A stretch of DNA of 64,000 nucleotides, from the NCBI GenBank assembly GCA_016794425.1, contig JAEUHR010000023.1, positions 1 through 64,000 of the forward strand, given 5' to 3'. Below the pieces are notes generated by a model. The model was not told where the DNA came from. It made no database searches and saw only the letters and a program-made list of their open reading frames with translations. Shown here piece by piece: positions 1 to 9,580 of the stretch. The stretch's first letter is position 1. Every line of letters begins with the position of its first letter. Both the position numbers and the translations under genes were made by a program. The stretch is from Planctomycetota bacterium. GTDB taxonomy: Bacteria > Planctomycetota > UBA1135 > UBA2386.

Positions 1-61
1 TCGTCCGCGCGTGAAGATCGATGCCGCAGTAGTGCTTGTGCGGCTTGGTGTAGAATCGCAT
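1..61 (-). CDS. IS110-family transposase, N-terminus only (runs off the left edge)
   Basis: Reading leftwards from an ATG at 61, the first 20 codons give MRFYTKPHKHYCGIDLHART. This is the characteristic start of many IS110-family (DEDD) transposases; the Asp of GIDLH is the first acidic residue of the RuvC-like catalytic site. A strong ribosome-binding site (AGGAGG within 66-72, read on the minus strand) lies just upstream, which supports this start. IS110 enzymes move circular intermediates without making target duplications. The rest of the element lies outside the window, so whether it is intact cannot be judged. The short length is the only reason for not scoring higher. Confidence 0.82.
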   Translation of the reverse strand, partial: MRFYTKPHKHYCGIDLHART

Positions 62-211
62 CCGGCCCTCCTGGGTTTGGTTGACAAGCTGAGCCTACTC
101 ACGGTGAGCAGGTGCTCAGGGGGCCTTATCAGCATCCCGACGCAGCAGCCGACGCTCGCTACGCTCGCGCGGCTCCTCGTCAAAGACGTCGGGCGGCGAG
201 GTTCCCTGGGT
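62..211 (-). mobile_element. Non-coding 5' flank of the IS110-type transposase (possible left end / bridge-RNA region)
   Basis: This stretch separates the transposase start from the divergent DUF5063 gene. It is rich in dyads. The clearest is at 89-119: read on the minus strand, CTGAGC pairs with GCTCAG, and inside it CTGCTC pairs with GAGTAG (one G-U pair) after a 2-nt bulge. A second, imperfect pairing joins GACG...AGCC near 170-180 with GGCT...CGTC near 139-150. In the IS110 group proper, the left non-coding end upstream of the transposase carries the bridge RNA (established for IS621). Where the element ends is not visible, so the RNA assignment is inference. Confidence 0.4.
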
Positions 212-709
212 ATGGATGCTGTCGATCTGTTCGCTGTCGAGGCTCGTCGCTTCTGTTCATGGACCAAGCAGGGGTTAGGCTCAGGCCCAAGCGCGGCGCG
301 CGGGGCGCTGGACCAGATCGCGCGCATCTACGCCGCTGGGTTGGGCCTTCCTTCCGAGTGGCTGGCGGAGTGCTCGGATCACGATGCCGAGGCCGTTCCG
401 GATGACGAAGTCCGGGCCGTCGTGTCCGCAGCTTCTGGCCTTCCCATCGATGTCTACTGGGAGGTGTTCGACCCGGTCAGCGATGACGCCACAGATGGAC
501 GATCTGTTGCTGGGTCTCTTGCTGACGACATCTCCGACATCTACCGCGACGTTGCGCGTGGGCTGCTCGAGTACGAGGCCGGTCGGCGATCCGAGGCGCA
601 CTGGGAATGGGCGTACCACTTGCGGCATCACTGGGGAGCACACGCAACCAGCGCCATGCGCGCGCTACACTGGTGGTGCCGCGAGCACGACACCGGTCGG
701 GCTCGATAG
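212..709 (+). CDS. DUF5063 domain protein
   Basis: The 165-residue product matches the pattern of DUF5063 proteins: an opening FAVEARRFCSW helix and a C-terminal block DISDIYRDVARGLLEYE followed by W-EWAYHLRHHWGAHA and ALHWW. I know of no biochemical function for the family. The frame stays open upstream to a GTG at 11, but family similarity begins near the ATG at 212, and the upstream codons overlap the flank of the divergent transposase, so 212 is preferred. Codons here use more A and T at third positions (for example TTA, TCA, GAT, GCT) than neighbouring genes, which suggests recent acquisition next to the insertion element. No partner gene is evident. Confidence 0.68.
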   Translation: MDAVDLFAVEARRFCSWTKQGLGSGPSAARGALDQIARIYAAGLGLPSEWLAECSDHDAEAVPDDEVRAVVSAASGLPIDVYWEVFDPVSDDATDGRSVAGSLADDISDIYRDVARGLLEYEAGRRSEAHWEWAYHLRHHWGAHATSAMRALHWWCREHDTGRAR

Positions 710-755
710 CCAACGTCGCGCAATAGGTGTGACCCCCGCCCAACAGACCGTGGAG

Positions 756-784
756 CCAGCGAGCGCCGCAGCGACGCTCGCTGG
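756..784. terminator. Hairpin downstream of the DUF5063 gene
   Basis: A perfect 10-bp inverted repeat, CCAGCGAGCG and CGCTCGCTGG, is separated by 9 nt and starts about 47 nt after the stop codon. There is no clear T-run, so it may be a U-less terminator or simply a structured repeat at the edge of the accessory region. Confidence 0.4.
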
Positions 785-850
785 CCAGCGGCTGAGACTC
801 TTGGGCGGACAAGGTCGCGTTACCCCGGATGGGCAAGGCTCCAGCCAGCA

Positions 851-1110
851 ATATCGACCTGCGAAGTCGCTGTTCGCGTCGCAAAGTTCTTCTCGCCGCC
901 GGAAAACGGTTCTTCGCCCCGAATTTTTCGTTCGCAGGCACAACACGACGCTCCTCGCCTCCGGATTTTCTTTCCCGGCGCGCGACGACTCCTCGTTGTC
1001 CCAGGATTGCTTTCATCCGCGTCGCAAGGTTCCTCATCGCGCCGAGATTTCCTCCATCTGCGCCGCAGAATCCTTCGCGCACCCGCGAGAGCTGCCCTTC
1101 GTCGCTGGAA
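851..1110. repeat. Degenerate ~41-bp tandem repeat in a 640-bp gene-free stretch
   Basis: No convincing gene lies between 710 and 1348. Within it, units of about 41 nt can be aligned at 910-950, 951-988, 989-1029 and 1030-1070. A partial unit sits at 887-909 and weaker ones at 851-886 and from 1071. Each unit starts with a TTCCTCGC-like block, has an ATTT(T)C core and ends near GCGTCGCAAGG. Units differ by several substitutions and small indels, and none of the frames through them looks coding. The array is pyrimidine-biased on the plus strand and poorer in GC than its surroundings. Its function is unknown. Confidence 0.55.
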
Positions 1111-1348
1111 AGACATCCGCGCGACACTTCGGCGACGAATGTCCCGCGCGTGAGTTGTCCGCCGCAGAACCACGCGGCGATGCCCCCAGGAACCGCGCGG
1201 CGCTCGGGACGCCGCCAGGCGCATCGAGCGAGCGTCTCCAGCGCCCACGACGAAGCAGCTCCACACCAGGGTGAACACGCAGCGCCCGCACCGCACACCC
1301 GACACAACCGACAACCGACACCACCAACCGCACCACCCCCACCGACCG

Positions 1349-1702
1349 CTACGTGACCTTGCGCACGAACTTCGACTTCAACTGCATCGCGCCGAAGCCG
1401 TCGATCTTGCAGTCGATGTCGTGATCGCCGTCGACCAGGCGGATGTTGCGCACCTTGGTCCCGGCCTTCAGCTTCGACGACGCGCCGCGCACGTCGAGGT
1501 CCTTGACGACCGTCACCGAGTCGCCGTCCTGCAGCACGTTGCCGTTCGCGTCCTTGACGACGCGCACCGCCGGCTCCTCGGCGCTCGCGGCACCAGCCGG
1601 CGCGGGCACCCATTCGTGCCCACACTCGGGACAGGAGAACCGGTCGCGATCGAGCCAGGCGTGCGGCGACTGGCACGCGGGACACGGCGGAACTTCGCTC
1701 AT
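1349..1702 (-). CDS. yjdM: YjdM/PhnA family zinc-ribbon protein
   Basis: The 117-residue product has the family's N-terminal zinc ribbon (CPAC at residues 7-10, CPEC at 24-27). A variable Ala/Pro linker follows, then the C-terminal beta domain with the signature [27 protein letters not shown] and [15 protein letters not shown]. Length fits the family (about 110-115 residues in E. coli). The family was named PhnA for its place near phosphonate genes, but it is not the phosphonoacetate hydrolase and its role is unsettled. The ATG at 1702 is chosen because the conserved MSEVPPCP opening starts there. It is divergent from the cytochrome gene with about 107 bp between them. Confidence 0.9.
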   Translation of the reverse strand: MSEVPPCPACQSPHAWLDRDRFSCPECGHEWVPAPAGAASAEEPAVRVVKDANGNVLQDGDSVTVVKDLDVRGASSKLKAGTKVRNIRLVDGDHDIDCKIDGFGAMQLKSKFVRKVT

Positions 1703-1809
1703 CGCCGAACGATAGCTGCGCGCCGGTACAAGCCAACCGCGGCGCCGCGCCACCGGCCTCCGCACAAAGCCCCACCGCGCCGCCGCCGCGCCCGCGGCAC
1801 ACTGCGCCC

Positions 1810-3327
1810 ATGACCCGTCCAAACCTGCGATGCGCGGTCGTGGCCACCACGATCGCGCTCGTGGTCGCGACCTGCGCGACCGGCCCCTCCACCACCGCGA
1901 CCGCGGCACCGGCCTCGCGCGGCGCCGAGCTCTACACGCGCCATTGCGCGGTCTGCCACGGCGACGCCGGCGACGCCGACACGATCACCGCGCAGCTGCT
2001 GCTGCCGCGACCGACCGCGTTCCGGCTCGGCCTGTTCAAGCTGGTCAGCACGCAGAACGGCATGCCGACCGACGACGACCTCGTCGCGACGCTGCGCCGC
2101 GGCATGCCCGGCTCGACGATGATGTCGTGGAGCTGGCTGCCCGAAGAAGACCTGCGCGCCCTCGCGCAGGAAGTGCGCCGCCTCGCCGCGCGCGGCCGCG
2201 CCGAGTCGATCTTCGCCACCGCGCAGGCGACCGGCCGTACCACCACGTTCGCAGCCGCGGTCGCCGAGGCCGAACGCGAACTCGCCCCCGGCCCCGCCGT
2301 CGAGGTCGGCCAGCCGATCGAGGTCACCGACCAGAACCTCGCCGCCGGCGAACGGCTCTACGCACAGCACTGCGCCGGCTGCCACGGCAGCGACGGCCGC
2401 GGCCTGCCGCAGGGCGCCGACTGGCCCACCGACGGCACCTGGCTGTGGCCGCGCGACTTCACGGCCGGCTACCTGCGCGGCGACACGACCTGGCGCGACC
2501 TGACCTGCCGCGTGCGCGCCGGCATGCCGGGCGCACACATGCCGCCGGTCCGCTTGTCCGCCGCCGAGACCGACAGCCTGGTGTCGTTCGTGAAGAGCCT
2601 GATCCCCGAGGAAGCCACGGCGCACCACACGCAGTGGCGCCGCACGCTGCGCGTGCAGCGCACCCAGACGCTGCCGGCCCGCCTCGACGACGCCGCGTGG
2701 ACCCGGCTCGAACGCCTGCGGCTGCCGCTGGCGCCGCTGTGGTGGCGGCCCGAAGCGCCGGCCGAACTGTGGCTGACCGCCGCCCACGACGGCACCGACG
2801 TCGTGCTGCGGCTCGAATGGGCCGACGCGACGCACGACGCCGAGGCACAGCCGACCTCGACGATCAGCGACGGCGCCGCAATCCAGTTCGCTGCCGCCAC
2901 GCTCGACCCGCCGCTGTTCGCGATGGGCAGCCCGCAGCAGCCGGTGAACGTGTGGCGCTGGCACGCCTTCGACCCGAAGGACCTCGCCGGCATCGCCGAC
3001 CTGCTGTCGCCGACCCACACCGGCCTCGACGTGCCGCTCGGCGCCGTGCAGCCGCGGCCGCGCGCCGAATCGCTGGCGTTCGAGGGCCCCGCCAGCGCCC
3101 GCGCCGCGACCGGCACCGGCCTGCCGCTGCAGGTCGCGACCGAGTGGGCCGCCGGCCGCTGGACGGCGACGTTCCGCCGCTCGCTGCGCGCGCGCAGCGA
3201 CCAGGAGGTCGACCTGACCGGCACGACGCCGGTGCTGTTCGCGTTCGCGATCTGGGACGGCCGCATCGACCACCACGCCGGCTCGAAGGCGATCACGACC
3301 TGGCACGTGCTCGCGCTCGAACGCTGA
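1810..3327 (+). CDS. Diheme c-type cytochrome with ethylbenzene-dehydrogenase-like heme domain
   Basis: The 505-residue exported protein has a hydrophobic leader (about residues 9-25) and two class I cytochrome c domains with heme motifs CAVCH (46-50) and CAGCH (188-192). Candidate distal Met ligands are in RRGMPGS (about 99) and [11 protein letters not shown] (239/244). From about residue 275 the sequence resembles the C-terminal b-heme domain found in ethylbenzene dehydrogenase gamma-like proteins ([37 protein letters not shown]). It is probably a periplasmic electron-transfer protein, but no partner reductase or dehydrogenase gene is adjacent. It ends 24 bp before a convergent gene; GAGCC-cgc-GGCTC at 3326-3338 is a weak hairpin there. 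Confidence 0.82.
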   Translation: MTRPNLRCAVVATTIALVVATCATGPSTTATAAPASRGAELYTRHCAVCHGDAGDADTITAQLLLPRPTAFRLGLFKLVSTQNGMPTDDDLVATLRRGMPGSTMMSWSWLPEEDLRALAQEVRRLAARGRAESIFATAQATGRTTTFAAAVAEAERELAPGPAVEVGQPIEVTDQNLAAGERLYAQHCAGCHGSDGRGLPQGADWPTDGTWLWPRDFTAGYLRGDTTWRDLTCRVRAGMPGAHMPPVRLSAAETDSLVSFVKSLIPEEATAHHTQWRRTLRVQRTQTLPARLDDAAWTRLERLRLPLAPLWWRPEAPAELWLTAAHDGTDVVLRLEWADATHDAEAQPTSTISDGAAIQFAAATLDPPLFAMGSPQQPVNVWRWHAFDPKDLAGIADLLSPTHTGLDVPLGAVQPRPRAESLAFEGPASARAATGTGLPLQVATEWAAGRWTATFRRSLRARSDQEVDLTGTTPVLFAFAIWDGRIDHHAGSKAITTWHVLALER

Positions 3328-3351
3328 GCCCGCGGCTCGGCGCGGCCGGCG

Positions 3352-4752
3352 TCACTGGCTACGGAAGCTGGCCTCGAACACGCGCTTCTCCCGACCGCGG
3401 CAGGGATGGTTGCGCACGTTGTCCCACTTCCAGTCCATCACCATGCCCCCAGCTCCGGCCTTGCCTTTGCCGGACTCATTGTAGATCCGGACTTTCGCAT
3501 CGAGGCGGCGCACGTCGCCGATCGTGAAGTCGGCGCCGCGCCCGTCGGTGCGCACCGGGATGCACACGTTCCAGCCGTTGCTACCGCGCAGGTCGATCGT
3601 CGCGGTGCGCGCGCGCTGGTTGCGCGCGACGACGCGTGCCGTGACCTTCAGACCGTTGTCGAGCGCGCCGCGCCAGACTCGGCCGAGCGGCATCTGATCT
3701 TCGGCCAGGCCGGCGGTGACGTCGATCGCGGCCGGCGCGTCCGGCGCCGGCGGCGGCACCGCACGGAAACTGGCGGACAGCAGGCGGATCTGTGTGCCCG
3801 CCTCCGTCACCAGGTGGAACGACCGGCGGTTGCCGAGCTTCGCGCCCCAGGCGGGCGGTGTCAGCAGGTGCCGCACCTCGTCGTGGTCGAGCACCCGCTG
3901 GCCGTCGACCTCGACGCCGATGCGGTCGTTCTTGCACGTCAGCACGATCGTCGACGACTTGCCGGGCTCGAGCAGCCGACCCTGGTGGCTGTTCGCCGAG
4001 CGCGACGCGCGCACCGCATCGAAGCGCGTGACGTCACCGGCGTCGTCGAACACCACCGCCGCGAGTTCGCGGTCGGGCTCCGGGCGATCGGGCAACGCGA
4101 AGAACAGGCGCAGCGGGCCGGTGCCGCTGGTTCGCTCGACTTCGAGCCGCAGCTGGTAGTGCGCGATCAGTCCTTCCCGGTCCATGTCGGACGGCAGGCG
4201 CAGCACCCCGCCCCGCTCGGCCGGCGACGCCAGTGATGCGCCCTGCCAGGCGAATCCGCTCTGTGCGACCGCCGCGGCGAAGTCGGAACGGCAACGCAGA
4301 TCCAGCCAGGTCGTCAGCTCGAGTTGCTCTTCGACGTCGTCGAGCAGCGTGCGGTGCTCGGCCGCCGCGGCGTCGTCGCCGCGCCTGGCATAGGCCTCGG
4401 CAGCCTTGCGCAGCTCGAATTGCAGCGTCAGCAGGCGCTTGCGCCGCTCGTGTGCAAACTGCCGCGCCGGCTCTGGCCGCGACGCCGGCAGGATGCCGCC
4501 CAGTTCGAAGCTCTCCAGCTCGAGCAGCAGTCGCTCCTGGTCGGCCGGGCCCGCCGCATCGAGCTGCGACTCCAGCTGCTGCTGCAGTTCGGCCCGCTTG
4601 CCTTCGTAGGCGGCATCGACCACCGCCAGGCGCCGCGCCAGGTGAGCAGCGATCGGATCGTCGGCCGGCGGCTGCTGCGCCGGCAGCACGGTCGCGAACA
4701 CGACGAAGAAGCAGGACGCGGTGACGGACGGCACGGGCGACGGTCGGGACAT
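3352..4752 (-). CDS. Secreted protein with coiled-coil region and lectin/glucanase-like domain, function unknown
   Basis: The 466-residue protein has an N-terminal signal peptide ending near VLPAQQ. A helical, Glu/Arg/Gln-rich segment follows (about residues 35-150), with heptad-like patterns typical of planctomycete exported proteins. The region from about 165 to 330 reads like a concanavalin-type sandwich ([51 protein letters not shown]), as in DUF1080/LamG-like proteins. The C-terminal quarter is beta-rich ([26 protein letters not shown]) and not recognised. No catalytic residues can be assigned. It is convergent with the cytochrome gene, and its start faces the thrABC operon. Confidence 0.7.
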   Translation of the reverse strand: MSRPSPVPSVTASCFFVVFATVLPAQQPPADDPIAAHLARRLAVVDAAYEGKRAELQQQLESQLDAAGPADQERLLLELESFELGGILPASRPEPARQFAHERRKRLLTLQFELRKAAEAYARRGDDAAAAEHRTLLDDVEEQLELTTWLDLRCRSDFAAAVAQSGFAWQGASLASPAERGGVLRLPSDMDREGLIAHYQLRLEVERTSGTGPLRLFFALPDRPEPDRELAAVVFDDAGDVTRFDAVRASRSANSHQGRLLEPGKSSTIVLTCKNDRIGVEVDGQRVLDHDEVRHLLTPPAWGAKLGNRRSFHLVTEAGTQIRLLSASFRAVPPPAPDAPAAIDVTAGLAEDQMPLGRVWRGALDNGLKVTARVVARNQRARTATIDLRGSNGWNVCIPVRTDGRGADFTIGDVRRLDAKVRIYNESGKGKAGAGGMVMDWKWDNVRNHPCRGREKRVFEASFRSQ

Positions 4753-4874
4753 CGAACCTCTTGTGGGCCGGCACCACGCTAGCGTCAGCGCCGTCGAAGC
4801 TCACGCCCTTCGTGGCCACGGCATGGCCGCCGCGACTGTGGAGACCGGCCGCCCGCGGCCGATACAGTGCGCCC

Positions 4875-7295
4875 GTGATCGCGCACAAGTTCGGTGGCAG
4901 CAGCGTCGCCTCGGCAGAACGCATCGCCCGCGTCGTCGACATCCTGCTGGCCCGGCCCGAGCGCCAGGTCGTCGTGATCTCGGCGATGCAGGGTGTCACC
5001 GACGCGCTGATCGCGCTCGTGCAGAGGGCCGCCGCGCGCGACGACGGCTGGGCGCAGGCGGTGAACGACCTCGAACGGCGCCACCTCGACACCGCCGCGA
5101 CGCTGCTCGGCAGCCGCGCCGAACCGGTGCAGACGCAGCTGCGCGCCGGCTTCGCGGCGCTGCGCGACCTGCTGCGCGCGCAGGCGCAGCTCGGCGCCGA
5201 GTCGCCGGACCTGCTGGCGCTGATCGCCGGCCTCGGCGAAGTCTGGTCGTCGACGCTGGTCGACGCGGCCGTGCGCGCGCGCGGCGCGCCGAGCACCTGG
5301 CTCGACGCGCGCGACGTGCTGGTCGTCGACGCGACCGACCTCGGCGCGGCGGTGGTCTGGGACCGTTCGCAGCAGCTGGCCGCCGCGCACCTCGCGTCGG
5401 CCCCGCCGCGCACGATCGTGACCGGCTACGTCGCGCGGCACCGCGACGGCCGCATCACCAACCTCGGCCGCAACGGCAGCGACTACTCGGGCGCGATCTT
5501 CGCGGCGCTGTTCATGGCGCGCGAACTGCACGTCTGGAGCGACGTCGACGGCGTGCTGTCGGCGGACCCGCGGCTCGTGCCCGAAGCGGTGCACATCCCG
5601 AAGCTGTCGTACGCCGAGGCCTGCGAGCTGGCCTACTTCGGCGCCAAGGTGCTGCACCCGCAGACGATGGCGCCGGCGATCGAACGCGGCATCCCGATCG
5701 TCGCGCGCAACACGTTCCGCCCCGAGCACCCGGGCACGCGGATCGCCGCCGAAGTCGACCTGAAGCAGCCGGTCAAGGGCGTGACGACGTTCCAGGGCCT
5801 GGCGATCCTCGACCTCGAGGGCGCCGGCATGATCGGCGTGCCGGGCACCGCCGAACGCGCGTTCGCGGCGCTGAAGCAGGCGCGCGTGTCGGTCGTGATG
5901 ATCTCGCAGGGCAGCAGCGAACACTCGATCTGCTGCGTGATCCGCGAGGCCGCGGCCGAGGCGGCGCGGCACGCGCTGCTCGAGGAGTTCGGCCGCGAAC
6001 TCGCGAACCGGCAGATCAGCGGCGTCACGGTCGTGCGCGGCATCGCCGCGCTGGCGGTCGTCGGCGACGGCATGGCCGGCCGGCCCGGCACGGCGGCGCG
6101 GTTGTTCGCGGCGCTGGCGCGCGCCAACGTCAACGTGCGGCTGATCGCGCAGGGCGCCTCCGAACGGAACATCTCGGTCGCGATCGACGCGACCGACGCC
6201 GGCCGCGCGCTGCGCGCGGTGCACGCCGGCTACTACCTGTCGCCGCAGACGATCTCGATCGGCCTGGTCGGCCCGGGCCACGTCGGCAAGGCGTTCCTGC
6301 GCCAGCTGCACGCGGCGCGGCCGCGCCTGTTGCAGCAGAACCTCGACCTGCGTGTGCGCGCGGTCGCCGGTTCGCGGCAGATGCAGCTGCTCGACACGAT
6401 GCTGGCCGCCGACGCCGAACCGGCGCCGGACCGCGAGACCGACCTGATGGCGTTCGCGGCGCACGTGCAGGCCGACCACCTGCCGCACGCGGTGGTGGTC
6501 GACTGCAGCGCCAGCGACGGCGTTGCCGACCACTACGAACCGTGGCTGCGGCGCGGCATCCACGTGATCACGCCGAACAAACACGCCGGCTCGGGCCCGC
6601 TCGAACGCTGGCGCGCGCTGCGCCGCCAGCCGGGTCAGTGGCGCTACGAGGCCACGGTCGGCGCCGGCCTGCCGATCCTGACCACGCTGCGCGACCTGCT
6701 CGACACCGGCGACGAACTGCTGGCGATCGAGGGCAGCCTGTCCGGCACGCTGGCCTACCTGCTGCACCACTTCGACGGCCGCGAGCCGTTCGCGGCGCTG
6801 GTGCGGCGCGCGATGGAACTCGGTTACACCGAACCCGACCCGCGCGACGACCTGTCGGGCCGCGACGTCGCGCGCAAGCTGGTGATCCTCGCGCGCGAGT
6901 GCGGCTGGTCGCTGGCGCAGGACCGCGTGCAGCTCGAGTCGCTGGTGCCGGAGGCCCTGCGCAAGCTGCCGCGCGACGAGTTCGTGGCGCGGCTCGGCGA
7001 ACTCGACGACCCGCTGGCGACCCGGCTCGCGGCCGCGCGCGCCGCCGGCGGCGCGCTGCGCTACACGGCGCGGCTCGAAGCCGGCGGCAAGGCGACGGTC
7101 GGCCTCGCGGTGCTGCCGCCGGGCCACGCGCTGGTGACCGCGCGGCCGACCGACAACGTCGTGCAGTTCACGACGCGCCGCTACCGCGACAACCCGCTGG
7201 TCGTGCAGGGCCCCGGCGCCGGCCCCGAGGTCACCGCCGCCGGCGTGTTCGCCGACCTGCTGCGGCTCTGCGCTTCGCTCGGAGCGCGGCTGTGA
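4875..7295 (+). CDS. thrA: Bifunctional aspartate kinase / homoserine dehydrogenase I
   Basis: The product catalyses the first and third steps from aspartate to threonine and methionine. The 806-residue chain has the aspartokinase start [11 protein letters not shown] (residues 2-12) and [13 protein letters not shown] in the kinase core. Two ACT-like repeats occupy about 305-455 ([30 protein letters not shown]). The homoserine dehydrogenase half runs from about 460 ([12 protein letters not shown] dinucleotide loop, [29 protein letters not shown]). Length fits E. coli ThrA/MetL. The GTG at 4875 is chosen because the conserved kinase motif begins immediately after it. The stop overlaps the thrB start by 4 nt. 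The ACT pair predicts feedback inhibition by an end product, probably threonine. Confidence 0.95.
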   Translation: MIAHKFGGSSVASAERIARVVDILLARPERQVVVISAMQGVTDALIALVQRAAARDDGWAQAVNDLERRHLDTAATLLGSRAEPVQTQLRAGFAALRDLLRAQAQLGAESPDLLALIAGLGEVWSSTLVDAAVRARGAPSTWLDARDVLVVDATDLGAAVVWDRSQQLAAAHLASAPPRTIVTGYVARHRDGRITNLGRNGSDYSGAIFAALFMARELHVWSDVDGVLSADPRLVPEAVHIPKLSYAEACELAYFGAKVLHPQTMAPAIERGIPIVARNTFRPEHPGTRIAAEVDLKQPVKGVTTFQGLAILDLEGAGMIGVPGTAERAFAALKQARVSVVMISQGSSEHSICCVIREAAAEAARHALLEEFGRELANRQISGVTVVRGIAALAVVGDGMAGRPGTAARLFAALARANVNVRLIAQGASERNISVAIDATDAGRALRAVHAGYYLSPQTISIGLVGPGHVGKAFLRQLHAARPRLLQQNLDLRVRAVAGSRQMQLLDTMLAADAEPAPDRETDLMAFAAHVQADHLPHAVVVDCSASDGVADHYEPWLRRGIHVITPNKHAGSGPLERWRALRRQPGQWRYEATVGAGLPILTTLRDLLDTGDELLAIEGSLSGTLAYLLHHFDGREPFAALVRRAMELGYTEPDPRDDLSGRDVARKLVILARECGWSLAQDRVQLESLVPEALRKLPRDEFVARLGELDDPLATRLAAARAAGGALRYTARLEAGGKATVGLAVLPPGHALVTARPTDNVVQFTTRRYRDNPLVVQGPGAGPEVTAAGVFADLLRLCASLGARL

Positions 7296-8224
7296 CCGGC
7301 CGCACGGCCGCGACCGCGTTCGCGCCGGCGTCGATCGGCAACTGTGCGGTCGGCTTCGACGTGCTCGGCCACGCCGTGCAGGGCCACGGCGACCGCGCCA
7401 CCGTGCGCTGGAACGACCTCGGCACCGTGCGCGTCGTCGCGCTGCGCGGCCTCGACCTCGAACTGCCGCTCGCACCCGAACGCAACACGGCCGGCCGCGC
7501 GCTGCAGGCACTGCTGCCGCACGCGGGCCGCGGCCGCGGCTTCGACGTCGAACTCGACAAGGGCATCGCGCTCGGCTCCGGCATGGGCGGCTCGGCCGCG
7601 TCGGCGGTCGCCGCGGTGGTCGCGGCCAACGCGCTGCTGCCAGTGCCGCTGGACACGACGACGCTCTACGCGGCGGCGCGACTCGGCGAGAGCGCCGCCA
7701 GCGGCGCCGCGCACGGCGACAACGTCGGCCCGTCGCTGCTCGGCGGCCTCGTGATCGCCCCTGACGACGGTGAGCCGGTGCGCGTGCCGGTGCCGGCGTG
7801 GCTGCACATCGGCCTCGTGCGGCCGCACTTCGTGCTCGAGACGCGGCGCTCGCGCGCGGCGCTGGCCGGCCCGTACGAGCTGCACCAGTTCGTCGCGCAG
7901 AGCGAAGCGCTGGCGCTGGTGCTGGCCGGCTGCTTCCGCGGTGACGCCGCGCTGCTGCGGCGCGGCCTCCGCGACGTGCTGGTCGAACCGCGCCGCGCGC
8001 CGCTGATCCCGGGCTTCGCGCAGGTCCAGCGCGCGGCGCTCGACGCCGGCGCGCTCGGCGCCAGCATCGCCGGCGGCGGGCCGAGCGTGTTCGGCTGGTT
8101 CGAATCGGCGGCCGCGGCCGCGGCCGGCACGGCGGCGATGCAGGCCGCGTTCGCGGCGGCAGGCCTGCCGAGCAGCGCGGTGGTCAGTCCGGTCGACGGC
8201 CCCGGCGCCGAGGTCGTCGCGTGA
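7292..8224 (+). CDS. thrB: Homoserine kinase
   Basis: This GHMP-family kinase phosphorylates homoserine to O-phosphohomoserine, the substrate of the next gene's product. The 310-residue chain has the GHMP opening [17 protein letters not shown], the ATP-binding loop [15 protein letters not shown] (about residues 94-108) and the C-terminal [12 protein letters not shown] motif. It starts at a GTG whose TGA overlap with thrA (7292-7295) implies translational coupling, and it ends with the same kind of overlap into thrC. Gene order thrA-thrB-thrC equals the enterobacterial operon. Confidence 0.95.
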   Translation: MTGRTAATAFAPASIGNCAVGFDVLGHAVQGHGDRATVRWNDLGTVRVVALRGLDLELPLAPERNTAGRALQALLPHAGRGRGFDVELDKGIALGSGMGGSAASAVAAVVAANALLPVPLDTTTLYAAARLGESAASGAAHGDNVGPSLLGGLVIAPDDGEPVRVPVPAWLHIGLVRPHFVLETRRSRAALAGPYELHQFVAQSEALALVLAGCFRGDAALLRRGLRDVLVEPRRAPLIPGFAQVQRAALDAGALGASIAGGGPSVFGWFESAAAAAAGTAAMQAAFAAAGLPSSAVVSPVDGPGAEVVA

Positions 8225-9495
8225 ACGTGCGCAGCACGCGCGGCGGTGCCGAAGTGCCGCTGTCGGCGGCGATCGCATCGGGCCAGGCACCGGACGGCGG
8301 CCTCTACCTGCCGCCGCCGGTGCCGCCGCACGCAGGGCCGTGGGGCGAAGGGCTGCCGGCGCACGCGGCCGCGGTGCTGCGGCCGTGGTTCGCCGGCGAT
8401 GTGCTGGCGCCGCAGCTCGACGCGATCGTGCGCGAGAGCTTCACGTTCTCGGCGCCGGTGCGCTGGCTCGACGACGCGACCGGCCTCTTGGAACTGTTCC
8501 ACGGCCCGACCGCGGCGTTCAAGGACTTCGGCGCGCGGTTCCTGGCCGCGTGCCTGCAGCGGCTGACGCCGGCGGACGAACGGCGCACGGTGCTGGTCGC
8601 GACCTCGGGCGACACCGGCGCCGCGGTCGCGGCGGCGTTCTGGCGCCGGCCGCGCTGCCGCGTCGTCGTGCTGTACCCGGACGGGCGCGTGTCGCCGCGC
8701 CAGGCGCACCAGTTGGCCGCGTTCGGCGACAACGTCACGACGTGCCGCGTCGCGGGCTCGTTCGACGACTGCCAGGCCCTGGTCAAGCGGGCGTTCGCCG
8801 ACGCGCACCTGACCGCGCGCCACGGCCTCGTGTCGGCGAACAGCATCAGCCTCGGCCGGCTGCTGCCGCAGGCGGCTTACCACGCGCATGCGGCGCTCGC
8901 GGTCGCGGCGCGCGGCCGGAGCCCGGCGCACATCGTCGTGCCGACCGGCAACCTCGGCAACGCGTTCGCGTGCCTGCTCGCGCGCGAGGCCGGCGCGCCG
9001 ATCGGCGACGTCGTGCTGGCGACCAACCGGAACCGCGTGCTGCCGGACTTCCTGCGCACCGGCCACTACGCGCCGACCGCGAGCCTGGCGACGCTGGCCA
9101 ACGCGATGGACGTCGGCGCGCCGAGCAACCTCGAACGGCTGCGCGCGCGCTGGGCCGAGCCGGCCGAGGCGGTCACCGCCGACTGGGTCGATGACGACGC
9201 GATCCGCGCGACGATCCGCGCGACCGCGACCACCTACGGCGCCTTCGTGTGCCCGCACACGGCCTGTGGCCTCGCGGTGCTGCAGCGGCGGCGGCGCGCC
9301 GGCGCCCGCGGCACCTGGCTGGTCGCGGCGACCGCGCACCCGGCGAAGTTCGAGACCGTGGTCGAACCGCTGGTCGGGCAGCCGGTGCCGGTGCCGCCGC
9401 CGCTGGCCGAACTGCTGGCGCGGCCGGCGCACGCCGAACCGCTGGCGGCGGACCTCGGCGCGCTGCGGCAGCGGCTCGACCGGCTGGCCGACTGA
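8221..9495 (+). CDS. thrC: Threonine synthase
   Basis: This PLP-dependent enzyme converts O-phosphohomoserine to threonine and completes the operon. The 424-residue product has the N-terminal family block [17 protein letters not shown], the PLP-lysine region [14 protein letters not shown] (Lys about residue 101), [11 protein letters not shown] and the phosphate-binding [12 protein letters not shown]. The C-terminal SAM-binding tail of plant enzymes is absent; length matches bacterial ThrC (about 425-430). The start GTG overlaps the thrB stop by 4 nt. About 85 bp with no further gene follow before a separate secreted-protein gene. Confidence 0.95.
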   Translation: MNVRSTRGGAEVPLSAAIASGQAPDGGLYLPPPVPPHAGPWGEGLPAHAAAVLRPWFAGDVLAPQLDAIVRESFTFSAPVRWLDDATGLLELFHGPTAAFKDFGARFLAACLQRLTPADERRTVLVATSGDTGAAVAAAFWRRPRCRVVVLYPDGRVSPRQAHQLAAFGDNVTTCRVAGSFDDCQALVKRAFADAHLTARHGLVSANSISLGRLLPQAAYHAHAALAVAARGRSPAHIVVPTGNLGNAFACLLAREAGAPIGDVVLATNRNRVLPDFLRTGHYAPTASLATLANAMDVGAPSNLERLRARWAEPAEAVTADWVDDDAIRATIRATATTYGAFVCPHTACGLAVLQRRRRAGARGTWLVAATAHPAKFETVVEPLVGQPVPVPPPLAELLARPAHAEPLAADLGALRQRLDRLAD

Positions 9496-9580
9496 CGGTC
9501 GGGCCGGGGGGTGGCCGCACGGCGCGGCAACGGCTTCAATCCGTCCTCCCTGCGGACACCCTTCCACCGAAGAGGGTCTC

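Noticed and set aside
11..211. GTG at 11 as start of the DUF5063 protein
   Set aside because: The extra 67 residues lack family similarity and overlap the divergent IS110 start and its ribosome-binding site.
820..1356. Open frames on both strands through the 710-1348 stretch
   Set aside because: They run through the degenerate tandem repeat, have no ribosome-binding sites of note and no recognisable protein pattern.
4721..8224. Very long open frames overlapping the thrABC genes in other frames
   Set aside because: Their translations are Arg/Ala/Pro-rich without any family motif, as expected for shadow frames in GC-rich DNA; only the last part (thrB) of the plus-strand frame is real.
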